Origin: an uncultured Acidobacteriota bacterium
GTDB lineage: Bacteria; Acidobacteriota; Blastocatellia; RBC074
Assembly (NCBI GenBank): GCA_903862855.1
Contig: CAIOZW010000435.1
Location: 1 to 42,808 of the forward strand
DNA: 42,808 nucleotides
Direction: 5' to 3'
Positions 19,703 through 31,643 of this stretch are shown here, in pieces. The stretch's first letter is position 1. Each line of letters starts with the position of its first letter. A model generated the notes under the pieces. It saw only the letters and a program-made list of their open reading frames with translations, searched no databases and was not told the origin of the DNA. A program made the position numbers and the translations under genes.

Positions 19703-21406
19703 ATGCAGAGAGCGCGGCAGAGAGTCTATGACGCAATCGTGGTCGGTTCGGGAGCGACGGGAGGCTGGGCGGCAAAGGTGCTGACCGAGAAGGGGCTGCG
19801 GGTGATTGTCCTTGAGGCAGGCCGTTCGATCGATCCAACCCGCGACTACCGGATGATGACCCAGCCCTACGAGCTGCGCTATCACGGTGTCGCCCCGGGC
19901 TCGATCTATGCCCCGCGTCAGCCGATCCAGTCGAAATGTTATGCGGGCAACGAGTACAGCCGCCACCTCTTCGTCGACGACATCGACAATCCGTACACGA
20001 CACCGGAGGGTAAGCCATTCTGGTGGATCCGTGGCCGGCATGTCGGCGGACGGTCGCTCACCTGGGGCCGCCAGTCCTATCGCCTCTCGGACTACGATTT
20101 CAAGGCGGCCAGCCACGATGGTTACGGCGAGGATTGGCCGATCAGCCTGAAGGATCTGACCCCCTATTACGAAATGGTCGAGGATTTCGTCGGCATCAGC
20201 GGATCGGTCGAGAACCTCCCGCAGTTGCCGGACAGCCATTTTCTGCCGGCGATGAACATGACCTGCGGTGAGCACCTGCTGAAGCGGGCGGTCGAGAGCC
20301 GGTGGAGTGACCGGCGGGTGACGATCGGGCGGGCGGCGATCCTGACCCGACCTCATCAGGGTCGGGCGGCCTGCCACTACTGCGGCCACTGCGACCGGGG
20401 CTGCGACACACACTCATATTTCAGCAGTGTTGGTTCGACGCTGCCGGCGGCGGCAAAGACCGGGCGGATGACGCTGCGTCCGAACGCGATCGCCCGGGAG
20501 CTGATCATCGACCCGCAGACCGGCAAGGCGCGGGGAGTCCGGATCATCAATCAGGTGACGAAGCGAGAGGAGGAGGTCTTTGGCAAGGCGATCGTCCTCT
20601 GCGCCTCGACGATCGAATCGACCCGGCTACTGCTCAACTCGACCTCGCGCCAGCATCCGCAGGGGTTTGGCAACTCATCGGGGCTGGTCGGACACTACCT
20701 GATGGATCATATGTATTCGATCTCGGCAGTGGGCACGGCGCCGATGCTCCGCGGAAGCGAGTATGACTATTCCGACGGGCGGGCGAACGGAATCTATGTG
20801 CCGCGCTTCCAGAACCTCAAGAATCGCAAAGCGGACTTTATCCGCGGCTATGGAATGCAGGGCCGGGTCGGGCAGGGTTTCTCCTATGCCCACGCGCGGC
20901 AGATGCCTGGTTTTGGGGCTGACTTCAAGAAATTTGTGCGTGACAATCCGCGCGAGGTCAATTTCTTCCTCGGTGCGTGGTGCGAGATGCTGCCGCGCAA
21001 GGATAACCGGGTGACGATCGATCCAGGCAAGGTTGATGCGTGGGGGATCCCGGTGGTGCGAATCGACTGTACTCACGGAGAGAACGAGCGGGCGATGGCG
21101 CGTGACGCGATCGTCGCGATTCAGGAGATGGTCGATGCCGCCGGATTCCGGACGACGGCGACCAGTACCACTCCGGCGCCGCCCGGGTTCTGCATCCACG
21201 AAGTAGGGACGGCGCGGATGGGCAACGATCCAAAGAGCTCGGTGCTCAACGAGTGGAATCAGGTCTGGGATTCGAAGAATGTTCTGGTCACCGATGGAGC
21301 CTGTTTTGTCTCGCAGGGATGCCAGAATCCGACGCTGACCATGATGGCGATCACCGCCCGAGCGTGCGACCACCTGGCTGAGCAGATGCGGCGTGGTGAG
21401 ATCTGA
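19703..21406 (+). CDS. GMC-family FAD-dependent oxidoreductase
   Basis: A 567-residue flavoprotein of the glucose-methanol-choline group. The N-terminal FAD-binding Rossmann motif is [17 protein letters not shown], followed by LEAGR, the [18 protein letters not shown] loop and a mid-protein cysteine cluster [11 protein letters not shown]. The C-terminal GMC domain has [11 protein letters not shown], the [18 protein letters not shown] block and [11 protein letters not shown]. Members of this bacterial group oxidise sugars or alcohols; the substrate is not clear. The start is supported by GGGAG 7 nt upstream of the ATG. There is no obvious signal peptide, and no cytochrome or small subunit gene is alongside. 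The cysteine cluster could bind iron-sulfur or zinc, which is inference. Confidence 0.88.
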   Translation: MQRARQRVYDAIVVGSGATGGWAAKVLTEKGLRVIVLEAGRSIDPTRDYRMMTQPYELRYHGVAPGSIYAPRQPIQSKCYAGNEYSRHLFVDDIDNPYTTPEGKPFWWIRGRHVGGRSLTWGRQSYRLSDYDFKAASHDGYGEDWPISLKDLTPYYEMVEDFVGISGSVENLPQLPDSHFLPAMNMTCGEHLLKRAVESRWSDRRVTIGRAAILTRPHQGRAACHYCGHCDRGCDTHSYFSSVGSTLPAAAKTGRMTLRPNAIARELIIDPQTGKARGVRIINQVTKREEEVFGKAIVLCASTIESTRLLLNSTSRQHPQGFGNSSGLVGHYLMDHMYSISAVGTAPMLRGSEYDYSDGRANGIYVPRFQNLKNRKADFIRGYGMQGRVGQGFSYAHARQMPGFGADFKKFVRDNPREVNFFLGAWCEMLPRKDNRVTIDPGKVDAWGIPVVRIDCTHGENERAMARDAIVAIQEMVDAAGFRTTATSTTPAPPGFCIHEVGTARMGNDPKSSVLNEWNQVWDSKNVLVTDGACFVSQGCQNPTLTMMAITARACDHLAEQMRRGEI

Positions 21407-21468
21407 TTGCCTGATGATCGGCGGGGTGGGGATGGAGGGTCATTCCCCGGATTATCATGCGGTAGATT

Positions 21469-24015
<2,547 letters not shown>

Positions 24016-24016
24016 G

Positions 24017-24664
24017 ATGGCTCCCCCGACGACGCACTGCCATGACTGCGGCAAGCTGACCGCCCATCGATACGAGACGGTCCGTCCAGCCACCTACCCT
24101 GCTCCGGGAACGACGACGGTGAAGGATCTCTGTCCGACCTGCGCCCGCCAGACACGGCAACAGCTCATCTCGATCGAGCGCCTGCCTCCAACCAGTTCAC
24201 CGGAGGATACGTGGATCGTCCGCAGGGAACTGATCGACCAGCTCGATCGCTTCTTTGCCGAGGCGGGAATCTTCGAGATCTGCGCCCGCTGTCACGCCCA
24301 GGGTACTGGCTGCTGCCCGCCAACCTGTCGGGTCATGGGCGATCGTGGCTGCGATCCAGAGAATCGCTATGGCAAGACCATCTTCTGCGCCGCCTTCATC
24401 TGCAGCGCTCTTCTGAATGCCATCAGCGAAGTCGATCCCGAGTGTGGACGGACTCTCCGCTGGGTCAAGGAAGAGCTTGGACCGGCCGAGTACCACATCT
24501 ACGAGATGATCACCCGCGTCCCAACCGCGCATCGGGAACCTGAACGACCACTGTCACTCCCTGCCGTCTATCCGCGTCCACCACTCACTGGCCACGCGGC
24601 CGGACTGCGCACGGCTCTTCTGCCGCTCGTTGACGAGATTCTTGCCGTGCGGCGACTCTGGTAA
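24017..24664 (+). CDS. Cysteine-rich protein of unknown function, coupled to the copper ATPase
   Basis: I do not recognise this family. The 215-residue protein has two cysteine clusters: CxxC at residues 8-11 and 39-42, resembling a zinc ribbon, and a dense cluster between residues 89 and 129 (Cys89, Cys92, Cys99, Cys100, Cys104, Cys112, Cys124, Cys129), plus Cys143. It has no signal peptide or membrane segment. The gene starts 1 bp after the ATPase stop, so the two are very likely translated together. A metal-binding or metal-delivery role next to the copper pump is reasonable but unproven. An iron-sulfur protein is also possible. Confidence 0.7.
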   Translation: MAPPTTHCHDCGKLTAHRYETVRPATYPAPGTTTVKDLCPTCARQTRQQLISIERLPPTSSPEDTWIVRRELIDQLDRFFAEAGIFEICARCHAQGTGCCPPTCRVMGDRGCDPENRYGKTIFCAAFICSALLNAISEVDPECGRTLRWVKEELGPAEYHIYEMITRVPTAHREPERPLSLPAVYPRPPLTGHAAGLRTALLPLVDEILAVRRLW

Positions 24665-24729
24665 CCGGCCCGGCCCAGTTCGCAACTGATGGCCCAACCG
24701 GCTCGATTGAACATTGAAAGGAATCGACC

Positions 24730-25173
24730 ATGCAAATTCTTCTGCTGACCATTCTCACCATTCTCCCCACTCCCTCTCCTGATCAGACCGATGAGCGGTC
24801 GATTCGCGATCTGGTCGCCCGCTATGTCGAGGCCCGCGAGAAGATCGATCCGCAGGCGGTCGCCGAACTCTTCACACCCGAGGCTGACCAGCTCGTCTCA
24901 TCCGGCGAATGGCGCCGCGGCCGCCCGGCCCTCGTCGAGGGAACCATGGCCAGCTCGCGCCGCAACTCGGGCCACCGTACCATCACCATCGAGACCATCC
25001 GTCTCCTCTCTCCAGGGATCGCCATTGTCGATGGCCGGTATGAACTGGCCGGAGCAAATGGAGCGGAGAGTCGTAAAATGTGGTCGACGCTCATTCTCCA
25101 GCGGACCGATGCCGGTTGGAGAATCGCGGCGATCCGCAACATGCTTCCAGCCTCGCCACCCGCAACCCGCTGA
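24730..25173 (+). CDS. Exported DUF4440/SnoaL-like (NTF2-fold) protein
   Basis: A 147-residue protein with a short N-terminal hydrophobic stretch ([15 protein letters not shown]) that looks like a signal peptide, then an NTF2-fold domain. Visible parts are [48 protein letters not shown], the strand [11 protein letters not shown] and [17 protein letters not shown] at the end, which resembles the DUF4440/SgcJ group. The start is supported by AAAGGA 8 nt upstream. The same fold appears in the N-terminal half of the FKBP fusion at 11586. The gene is followed by the speA promoter region. Function is unknown. Confidence 0.75.
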   Translation: MQILLLTILTILPTPSPDQTDERSIRDLVARYVEAREKIDPQAVAELFTPEADQLVSSGEWRRGRPALVEGTMASSRRNSGHRTITIETIRLLSPGIAIVDGRYELAGANGAESRKMWSTLILQRTDAGWRIAAIRNMLPASPPATR

Positions 25174-25222
25174 GCATCAACAAGTTCGGGGTGCCATACC
25201 CGCGTCGCTCACCCACTCCGGT

Positions 25223-25235
25223 GCCCCGCCGGGGC
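25223..25235 (+). terminator. Possible short terminator stem before the speA promoter
   Basis: GCCCC-GCC-GGGGC forms a 5-bp stem, followed after GGGAAAAATAG by TTTTT. The stem is short and the T-run is displaced, so this is a weak candidate for ending the transcript from the copper ATPase genes. Confidence 0.3.
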
Positions 25236-25249
25236 GGGAAAAATAGTTT

Positions 25250-25278
25250 TTGACAGCTCCCTGTCAATCTGTTAGATT
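25250..25278 (+). promoter_or_regulatory. speA promoter with an overlapping palindrome
   Basis: TTGACA (25250-25255) and TAGATT (25273-25278) are 17 bp apart, close to the sigma-70 consensus. The -35 box is the left end of a perfect inverted repeat, TTGACAG-N4-CTGTCAA (25250-25267). A repressor bound there would cover the -35 box and most of the spacer. The predicted start near 25285 leaves a leader of about 215 nt. Confidence 0.7.
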
Positions 25279-25316
25279 CCCTCTCTAGTACGGCACCCTT
25301 GATAATCGTCCTCTGC

Positions 25317-25377
25317 GGCACCAGAGTACCCCGAAGTATTCTCCTTTTTGAATGCTTTAGGTACTGGCTGAAGTGCC
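25317..25377 (+). promoter_or_regulatory. Structured leader hairpin upstream of speA
   Basis: Three nested stems pair in register: GGCAC/GTGCC (25317-25321 with 25373-25377), AGTACC/GGTACT (25325-25330 with 25360-25365) and AAGTATTC/GAATGCTT (25334-25341 with 25350-25357), with an 8-nt loop TCCTTTTT. It lies inside the long leader of the polyamine operon and ends about 120 nt before the speA start. It does not match a riboswitch consensus I know. Confidence 0.5.
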
Positions 25378-25498
25378 CCTTGCGCCGACTATCTAGTCTC
25401 ATCCAATTGCTCGTCGCCAATGCTTGTAACTTGAGGTGGGGCCGAATCTGACAGGCTTGAATCTATCCTAACAACTGGAGGTCGTCGAACAGAGAGAG

Positions 25499-27406
25499 AT
25501 GAAATCAGCTATTGCTGAGGTTGCACAAACCTATGGTATCGAGAATTGGGGCGCCGGTTACTTTTCGATCAATTCACAAGGCCACCTGATCGCCCGCCCG
25601 GCTGAAGGAGATCCACGATTTGTTGACATCAAGAGAGTTGTCGACGACCTCCTCGCCCGGCGCATGAAACTCCCCCTGCTGATCCGCTTTCCCCAGATTT
25701 TTGCCAGCCAGGTGCGAAAGATGAACCATTCCTTTCGCCAGGCAATGAACGAATTTGGATATCGTGGCAATCATCTGGCCGTCTTTCCGATGAAGGTCAA
25801 CCAGCGGCGTCACGTCATCGAGGCCTACCTTGAAGAGGCGACCAAATACCATTATGGACTTGAGGCCGGAAGCAAATCCGAGCTCTATGCCGCCATCTCT
25901 CTCGATCAGTCTCCAGATTCGCTGCTTGTCTGCAATGGATTCAAGGACGACCAGTTCATCGATCTTGCCTATCTTGGCAAACAGGCCGGCAAGAATGTCG
26001 TCATCGTCATCGAGAAGCTCAACGAGCTCGGCAAGGTGATCGAGAAGACACAGACCACCGGCATCCGGCCGATGCTTGGGATGCGTGTCCGGCTCTACAC
26101 TCGCGGTTCAGGCCGCTGGGAGAAGTCCGGCGGCGAGCAGTCCAAATTTGGCCTGACGACGACCGAGCTGCTCCAGGCGATGCGCATGCTGCGCGATGCC
26201 GGTCTGATCGACATGTTGCGGGTCCTCCATTTCCACATTGGCTCCCAGATTACCCAGATCAAGCGGGTCAAGGCCGGGGTCAAGGAGGCTGCCCGCGTCT
26301 ATGCCAAGATCCGCAAGATGGGCATCGATGTCGACCACCTCAATGTCGGCGGTGGAGCCGGAGTCGACTACGACGGCAGCAAGACCAGTTTTGAATCATC
26401 GGCCAACTATACGCTGCAGGAGTTTGCCAACGACGTCATCTACACGATCAAGTCGGTCTGCGAAGAGGAGAACGTCCCCGAACCGAATGTAATCACCGAG
26501 TCAGGACGGGTTCTGGTCGCCTACCACGCCGTCCTGATCACCAATATCATCGACGAGATCGAGACCGTCCAGGGGATCCACAATCTGCCGGTCACCGAGA
26601 GCAAGGCCCCGGTAATCAATGAGATGCATGATCTCTACCGGAGCATGAACGTCAAGAACTTCCTCGAGTACTATCACGACGCACTCGAGCATAAGGAGGA
26701 GCTCTTTACGCTCTTCGATCTCGGCTTTCTCACCCTTGATGAACGGGCAACCGGCGAGGTTCTCTTCTGGGAGATCTGTGACAAGGCCAACAACTATGCC
26801 AAGCTCTCCCAGCTCAAATCAGAGGAGTTCGACGATCTGCGCAAGCTCCTCTCGGCCAAGTATCTCTGTAACTTCTCGGTATTCCGTTCGGTGCCGGATC
26901 ACTGGGCAATCGATCAGCTCTTTCCGATCATCCCGATCCACAAACTGAACGAGATTCCGACCGACACGGCGACCCTCGTCGACATCACCTGCGATTCTGA
27001 TGGAGTGGTCGATCGTTTTATCGATCTTCACGATGTGAAAGATGTTCTTGAGGTTCACGACCTGAAGAACAAGGAGCCCTACTACCTCGCCATGATGCTG
27101 GTTGGTGCTTATCAGGAGGTCATGGGCAACTTTCACAATCTCTTTGGAACAACCAATGAGGCCCACGTGATCATCGCCGACAGTGGAGACTACCATATCA
27201 GCCGAGTCATCAACGGTTCGACCGTCGGTGATATGATCAACTTCGCCGAGTATCGCCGTGACTATGTTCAGGAAGGATTCCGCACCCTCCTCAATCGACA
27301 GCAGAAGAATGGCCGGCTCACGGAAGATGAGGTGGCCCGAATTACCGCGGAGTACGAAGCATCTTTCAACTGTTATACCTATCTCGACTCCAACGATATG
27401 CGATAA
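25499..27406 (+). CDS. speA: Biosynthetic arginine decarboxylase
   Basis: SpeA decarboxylates arginine to agmatine using pyridoxal phosphate. At 635 residues it matches the fold-III biosynthetic enzyme. Visible are the N-terminal WGAGYFSINSQGHL, the cofactor lysine Lys99 in AVFPMKVNQRRHV, the YGLEAGSKSEL loop, HFHIGSQI, the NVGGGAGVDYDGS phosphate-binding loop and the C-terminal VDITCDSDGVVDRFID carrying the catalytic cysteine. Upstream lies a strong promoter with an overlapping palindrome and a folded leader, so expression is likely controlled. The ATG follows a purine-rich AGAGAGAG; GGAGG lies further up. The gene after it is a deoxyhypusine-synthase-like enzyme, and aguA/aguB at about 10 kb take agmatine to putrescine. 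Confidence 0.96.
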   Translation: MKSAIAEVAQTYGIENWGAGYFSINSQGHLIARPAEGDPRFVDIKRVVDDLLARRMKLPLLIRFPQIFASQVRKMNHSFRQAMNEFGYRGNHLAVFPMKVNQRRHVIEAYLEEATKYHYGLEAGSKSELYAAISLDQSPDSLLVCNGFKDDQFIDLAYLGKQAGKNVVIVIEKLNELGKVIEKTQTTGIRPMLGMRVRLYTRGSGRWEKSGGEQSKFGLTTTELLQAMRMLRDAGLIDMLRVLHFHIGSQITQIKRVKAGVKEAARVYAKIRKMGIDVDHLNVGGGAGVDYDGSKTSFESSANYTLQEFANDVIYTIKSVCEEENVPEPNVITESGRVLVAYHAVLITNIIDEIETVQGIHNLPVTESKAPVINEMHDLYRSMNVKNFLEYYHDALEHKEELFTLFDLGFLTLDERATGEVLFWEICDKANNYAKLSQLKSEEFDDLRKLLSAKYLCNFSVFRSVPDHWAIDQLFPIIPIHKLNEIPTDTATLVDITCDSDGVVDRFIDLHDVKDVLEVHDLKNKEPYYLAMMLVGAYQEVMGNFHNLFGTTNEAHVIIADSGDYHISRVINGSTVGDMINFAEYRRDYVQEGFRTLLNRQQKNGRLTEDEVARITAEYEASFNCYTYLDSNDMR

Positions 27407-27470
27407 TCAGTAACCAACGCCCGGTTTGAGGGCGGAACATGCATTTTCTCCAACAGATGGAATCTGTAAT

Positions 27471-28520
27471 ATGATCCGAAGAATAAAAGGCGCAAAATAT
27501 CTCACCAAGCCAACACAGCCACTGCAGATCGACCGTGATCGCAGTGTACCGGGGCTCCTCGACAAGATGGAGCACATCTCATTTCAGGGGCGCAATCTGG
27601 CCCAGGCCCACCAGATCTGGCTGCAGATGCTGCAGGAGAATGCAGTAGTCATGATGGGTCTCGGCGGCGCACTGGTCCCGGCCGGCATGCGACGTCTGGT
27701 TGCCTACCTGATCAAGAACCGCTGTATCGACGTTCTGGTGGCAACGGGAGCAAACATCTTTCACGATCTGCACGAGACTCTGGGTCGACACCACTATCTG
27801 GGTGATGCGCGGGCCAATGATGCCGACCTGCTCGATGAGAAGGTCGACCGGATCTATGACACTTACGCCTCGGAGGAGGAATTTCGCGAGGCAAATGAAT
27901 GGATCGGCGGATTTGCCGCACAGCTCGACAATACGCACCCCTATTCGACGCGGGAGTTTCTACACCTGCTGGGGCGCGAATTGAGCGAGATTGCGACCGA
28001 GGATGGAATTCTGACCTCGGCCTTCAAGTCACGAGTACCGATCTTCTGCCCGGCCATCACTGACAGTGCCTTCGGGGTTGCGATTGGAGTGAGCCGGATC
28101 GAGAAGAAGAACCAGTTTCAGTTCGATGTAATTCAGGATGTCGTGGAGATGGCCCAGATCGTCGCCAAGTCGCGTTCGACCGGGGTGGTCCATTTTGGAG
28201 GTGGAACGGCCAAGACCTTCATCCAGCAGAGTGAGACGGCGGCAGCGCTTCTGCACAATACGATGCGTGGCCACAAGTATGCCGTTCAGATCGTCACGGA
28301 GACACCAGAGTACGGTGGCTACTCGGGAGCCGACTTCGATCAGTCACAGTCATTCGGCCGGTTGGCCAAGAATGCCCGCGCCGTGACGGTACGCTGCGAT
28401 GCGACGATCGCCATGCCCCTGCTCGTCACCTCGCTCTCCCAGACGGCGTCGAAGGCGATGCGGGCGCGGAAGCGGATCCAGTTCACTTTCGGGCGTGATC
28501 TGGGCATCACGTTGCCATAA
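27471..28520 (+). CDS. Deoxyhypusine-synthase-family enzyme, probably a polyamine synthase
   Basis: Deoxyhypusine synthase (DHS) moves the aminobutyl group of spermidine onto a protein lysine in archaea and eukaryotes. Bacterial relatives (sometimes called SpeY) are thought to use small amines and make homospermidine or similar. The 349-residue protein shows MGLGGALVPAGMRRLV, the ATGANIFHDLHETLG NAD-side segment, FCPAITDSAFG, and VVHFGGGTAKTFIQ, which carries a lysine where DHS has its catalytic lysine. It directly follows speA, and bacteria lack the eIF5A substrate, so a polyamine product is far more likely than deoxyhypusine; that is inference. I used the ATG at 27471; an in-frame start at 27426 adds 15 residues without family-like sequence. 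A terminator follows at 28550. Confidence 0.85.
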   Translation: MIRRIKGAKYLTKPTQPLQIDRDRSVPGLLDKMEHISFQGRNLAQAHQIWLQMLQENAVVMMGLGGALVPAGMRRLVAYLIKNRCIDVLVATGANIFHDLHETLGRHHYLGDARANDADLLDEKVDRIYDTYASEEEFREANEWIGGFAAQLDNTHPYSTREFLHLLGRELSEIATEDGILTSAFKSRVPIFCPAITDSAFGVAIGVSRIEKKNQFQFDVIQDVVEMAQIVAKSRSTGVVHFGGGTAKTFIQQSETAAALLHNTMRGHKYAVQIVTETPEYGGYSGADFDQSQSFGRLAKNARAVTVRCDATIAMPLLVTSLSQTASKAMRARKRIQFTFGRDLGITLP

Positions 28521-28549
28521 CCAGGCTCCACATCGGCCAAAAATGAGCA

Positions 28550-28594
28550 GGGCGCGGAAGGTCACCTCAGACCCTTCGCGCCCCTCAATTTTTT
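28550..28594 (+). terminator. Rho-independent terminator of the speA operon
   Basis: A GGGCGCG/CGCGCCC stem extended by AAGG/CCTT past a one-base bulge (28550-28561 with 28573-28583) is followed after five bases by TTTTTT (28589-28594). It lies between the convergent DHS-family and LysM genes. Confidence 0.8.
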
Positions 28595-28607
28595 CAGCTG
28601 CAGGCTC

Positions 28608-28982
28608 TCAGGAGATCTTCAGTTCCTGCCCGACCCTGATCTTGTCGGGATCGCTCAACTGATCGCGATTGGCCTCGAAGATGCGGTTGTACTGATTCGC
28701 ATCGCCGTAGTACCGTTTGGCAATCTTCGAGAGCGTGTCACCGGCAAGAACCTTGTAGACGATTCCGGACTGCACATTGACGTCGGCAATGATGTCGCTG
28801 AGGCTTGAATCGATCTTTTTGATCTCATCCCAGATCTCGTTCTTCGCATAGTCCGTCGGGACAACGCCGCGCAGGAGAAGCTTGTCACCCTCCTGATGAA
28901 GATTCTGGACCGACAGTCCAAGCTCATTTCCCCTTGCGATTACTGCGTTATACTTTGCTTTCAGTTCTTCAAAGCTGGCCAT
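28608..28982 (-). CDS. Small BON-LysM protein
   Basis: A 124-residue protein of the YgaU/LysM type. Residues 20-70 resemble a BON domain ([20 protein letters not shown], then [19 protein letters not shown]), and residues 75-123 form a LysM module ([42 protein letters not shown]) expected to bind peptidoglycan. There is no signal peptide, as is common in this group. I chose the ATG at 28982 because GGAGGA precedes it at good spacing; the frame upstream to 29090 runs through a perfect inverted repeat and is non-coding. E. coli relatives respond to envelope or potassium stress; no function can be assigned here beyond that resemblance. Confidence 0.9.
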   Translation of the reverse strand: MASFEELKAKYNAVIARGNELGLSVQNLHQEGDKLLLRGVVPTDYAKNEIWDEIKKIDSSLSDIIADVNVQSGIVYKVLAGDTLSKIAKRYYGDANQYNRIFEANRDQLSDPDKIRVGQELKIS

Positions 28983-29035
28983 TATTCTATTCCTCCGGGT
29001 TTGGTTGGGGCGGATCGTGAAAGCAGTCCATTCAT

Positions 29036-29070
29036 CTCCGGCTCGATCTTGAGTATCGATCGAGCCGGAG
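29036..29070. repeat. Perfect 13-bp inverted repeat upstream of the LysM gene
   Basis: CTCCGGCTCGATC (29036-29048) pairs with GATCGAGCCGGAG (29058-29070) across a 9-nt loop. There is no T-run on either side. It lies between the VIT-VWA gene's end and the LysM start, 54 bp before the latter. It could be a leader structure, a weak terminator for the VIT-VWA transcript, or a processing site. Confidence 0.6.
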
Positions 29071-29151
29071 CAACGACCGGCCATCAGCAATCCTCTCCTG
29101 AAAATGTGTTGACATCATACAGGATTCCGCCCCGGAGAGGGATGAGAATCG

Positions 29152-31626
29152 TCACTTTCGAGTGACAAGACTCTTTTCGACAATCTTCCAGTGTCGCTCA
29201 AGGGCCTGCACCTCCTTGAGCACTGCGGAGCCGCGCACGGTTATTTTCTCGAGACCATCCTTGAACGGCGGAGGCGTGCCGGCCTCGACCATCTCGAGAA
29301 AGAGGCGTCGTGGCGAGGCAGCATCCGGGGGAGTAGCTGTTCTGAGAAACCCGAGCAGCCGCGCGACGTGGAGACGAAAGACTCCGGCCTGCGCCGTATG
29401 GCCTTCGCTGAGCATGGCGAGCAGGGTCAGGGCCGTCGCAATCCAGCGTTCATCGCTGTTCCCGCCAGGCATTCCGCCGTCGGGTTCGATCTGGCCAGCC
29501 AACTGGACAAGCAGGTCGACCGGCTCAGGATCATCTGATTCTTGTCGGCTGAACAAGCCGAACAGTGAGCCCTCCCTCAGTAACGCGAAATGGCCGGCAT
29601 CTACACTGAGACAATCATCAACCGCATCCATTCGAGACAATCTATCTCTATCGCTACTTTTACTAATCTGTGGCGATGACGTCATCATATAACCACGAAG
29701 AGAACTCTCCATAGAAAACAATGCACTTCTATCAACCTGTGAAGAACCAAAAGTGGCAAAATAGGCATCGAAACTGGTCTGACCCGGCATCCCGACCGGG
29801 ACGACCATCGTCTTCGGAATGACTGCAGACTGGTCACCGCGTCGTTTAACCACCGCGACAAGAGAGGTGACCTGGCAGGCGAGACCATACTTGAGGCTGA
29901 GATTGCTGAGCATCCGTTGCCAGCGATCTTGTTCACGCCTTGTCTCGCCAACCTTGGCGCCCTGGGCCTCGAGATTGGTGATCAGCTGCGCCCCCTGCAG
30001 CAGTCTGACTGTATTGGCCGCGTCGGCCTCGCCACGGCGGGAAAGACTGACCGGAAGATCGAGCTTACGCTGACCATCCGCACCCTTCCAGGCGAGATGG
30101 ACGACCGTCTCTGTCTGCCCTGTTGACTCAGCGAAGAGAACCAGCGGATTTCCGGCAAAGATGGTTGGCGGTGGTGCCGGCGCAAAATCGACCCCCTCCG
30201 CTTCGACCTTGATCTGGCTCGCGACCGGGGTTCCAATGCTGGCGTAGAGTTCGATAGCCTCCAGATCGACCCTTTCGCGCGGTGTGACAAAGCGACTGAC
30301 GCCCCCGGTCTCGCGGGCAAGCAGGGTCAGAAACCGGTCCTGACTCGAACTTCCAATGCCGAGACAATGGATTCTGATTCCGGCGGAGCGGGCAGTGGCG
30401 AGGATCGCATCCGTACCCGAGACCTGCCCATCGGTCAGAACCATCACATCTCCACCCTCGGCGCCGAGCATCTTCGCCGCCGCCATAAAGCCTGCCGCCA
30501 GCTCTGTTCCACCCCGGGCATCGACCATGTTGAGAAAGTTCCGCGCCATCTCACGACTCCTCTGCGAGCCATCGAGCATGCTCTCCGACAGGCTCTCGAT
30601 CCGGTCGTCAAAGGCGACTATGCCAAACTGGTCCCCCGGTGCCATCGTACCGAGACAGGCCTCGATCGCCCGGCGTGCCTGGATCATCGGCTCGCCACTC
30701 ATCGACCCCGAACGATCGACGACAAAGACCAATCGGCTTGACCGGGCCGGCCGGGTTTCTCCAGCTCTAAATAGGGTCGAGGGTATCAGCAGCGCAAAAT
30801 GGCCGCGACCATCCTCCATCAGCCCCCCGGTCACACCCACTGACTCCTCACCTGTGACCCGTGTCTGGACATCGAGGACCAGGTCACGATCCGGGATGTC
30901 ACCCTCTGGTGCGAGCACGACACGATGATGGCCATCATTCTCATGACGGAACCGGATCGCATGTGATGGTGAGCCAACCTCGGTCACTCCCTGCGGGATC
31001 ACCACCGCGAGATCGAATCCTATCCGATGCAGCCCTTCGGCATCCTTCATCCATTGTGGCAGAACAAGGTTGTCAAACTCTGGTGGCAGCTCGAGCTCAC
31101 CTACTCCCTTCCCGATCCCGCTGCTTCTGGCCTGGCTGTGATAGGTGGGCGCAAGCGTGAACGGAAACCGGAACCGCAACCCATCATCACGCAACTCGAC
31201 ACCGGCGATAAGCTCCAGATCGACCACTACCGTCTCTCCCGGCCGAATGTTCCCGACACTCAGATTGATCACTCCATCCCTGTACTGTCTCGCCAATGAC
31301 GAGAGGCTCCCACTCTCGATTCCCTTCTCATAGATCTTCTCCGCCTCCTCAACCGGTTTCAGCTCCGACTCGACTGAAAATCCATCCCCGATGATCCGAA
31401 AACGGCGCAATGCCGCATCTCGCGGCAACCCAAATGCGTAGATGATCTCAACCGGCTCATCCTCCCCGCTCCTGAAGACGTGGCGAACTCGCAGCACTGC
31501 ACCAACCGGAAGAATCGTCCCCGTCAGCATCAACTCCTGCATCGAAAGTTTGACCTCTCCTCCGGTCGCGGAAGAGATGATGGAAAATGTGCCATTCTTA
31601 TGATCTGTGTTCACTCCAATTGCCAT
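29152..31626 (-). CDS. VIT and VWA domain protein (inter-alpha-trypsin-inhibitor-like)
   Basis: An 824-residue protein. An N-terminal VIT domain (residues about 15-150: LMLTGTILPVGAVLRVRHVF, KIYEKGIESGSLSSL, NLSVGNIRPGETVVV) is followed by a VWA domain from about 298. Its metal-ion site is complete: DRSGSMSG (Asp304), the RGGTEL threonine and TDGQ. The region after about 480 is unassigned, with low-complexity patches and a C-terminal helical domain. No signal peptide or transmembrane segment is visible, so it probably acts in the cytoplasm, in protein-protein interactions. I chose the second ATG because GGAGGT overlaps the first. It lies 17 bp after a MerR-type regulator gene and is probably controlled with it. 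The biological role is unknown. Confidence 0.88.
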   Translation of the reverse strand: MAIGVNTDHKNGTFSIISSATGGEVKLSMQELMLTGTILPVGAVLRVRHVFRSGEDEPVEIIYAFGLPRDAALRRFRIIGDGFSVESELKPVEEAEKIYEKGIESGSLSSLARQYRDGVINLSVGNIRPGETVVVDLELIAGVELRDDGLRFRFPFTLAPTYHSQARSSGIGKGVGELELPPEFDNLVLPQWMKDAEGLHRIGFDLAVVIPQGVTEVGSPSHAIRFRHENDGHHRVVLAPEGDIPDRDLVLDVQTRVTGEESVGVTGGLMEDGRGHFALLIPSTLFRAGETRPARSSRLVFVVDRSGSMSGEPMIQARRAIEACLGTMAPGDQFGIVAFDDRIESLSESMLDGSQRSREMARNFLNMVDARGGTELAAGFMAAAKMLGAEGGDVMVLTDGQVSGTDAILATARSAGIRIHCLGIGSSSQDRFLTLLARETGGVSRFVTPRERVDLEAIELYASIGTPVASQIKVEAEGVDFAPAPPPTIFAGNPLVLFAESTGQTETVVHLAWKGADGQRKLDLPVSLSRRGEADAANTVRLLQGAQLITNLEAQGAKVGETRREQDRWQRMLSNLSLKYGLACQVTSLVAVVKRRGDQSAVIPKTMVVPVGMPGQTSFDAYFATFGSSQVDRSALFSMESSLRGYMMTSSPQISKSSDRDRLSRMDAVDDCLSVDAGHFALLREGSLFGLFSRQESDDPEPVDLLVQLAGQIEPDGGMPGGNSDERWIATALTLLAMLSEGHTAQAGVFRLHVARLLGFLRTATPPDAASPRRLFLEMVEAGTPPPFKDGLEKITVRGSAVLKEVQALERHWKIVEKSLVTRK

Positions 31627-31643
31627 TGCTACCTCCATACTGG

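Noticed and set aside
25285-25498. Guanidine (ykkC-type) riboswitch in the speA leader
   Set aside because: The conserved ACGR-type and GGACGAC-type segments of guanidine classes are not visible.
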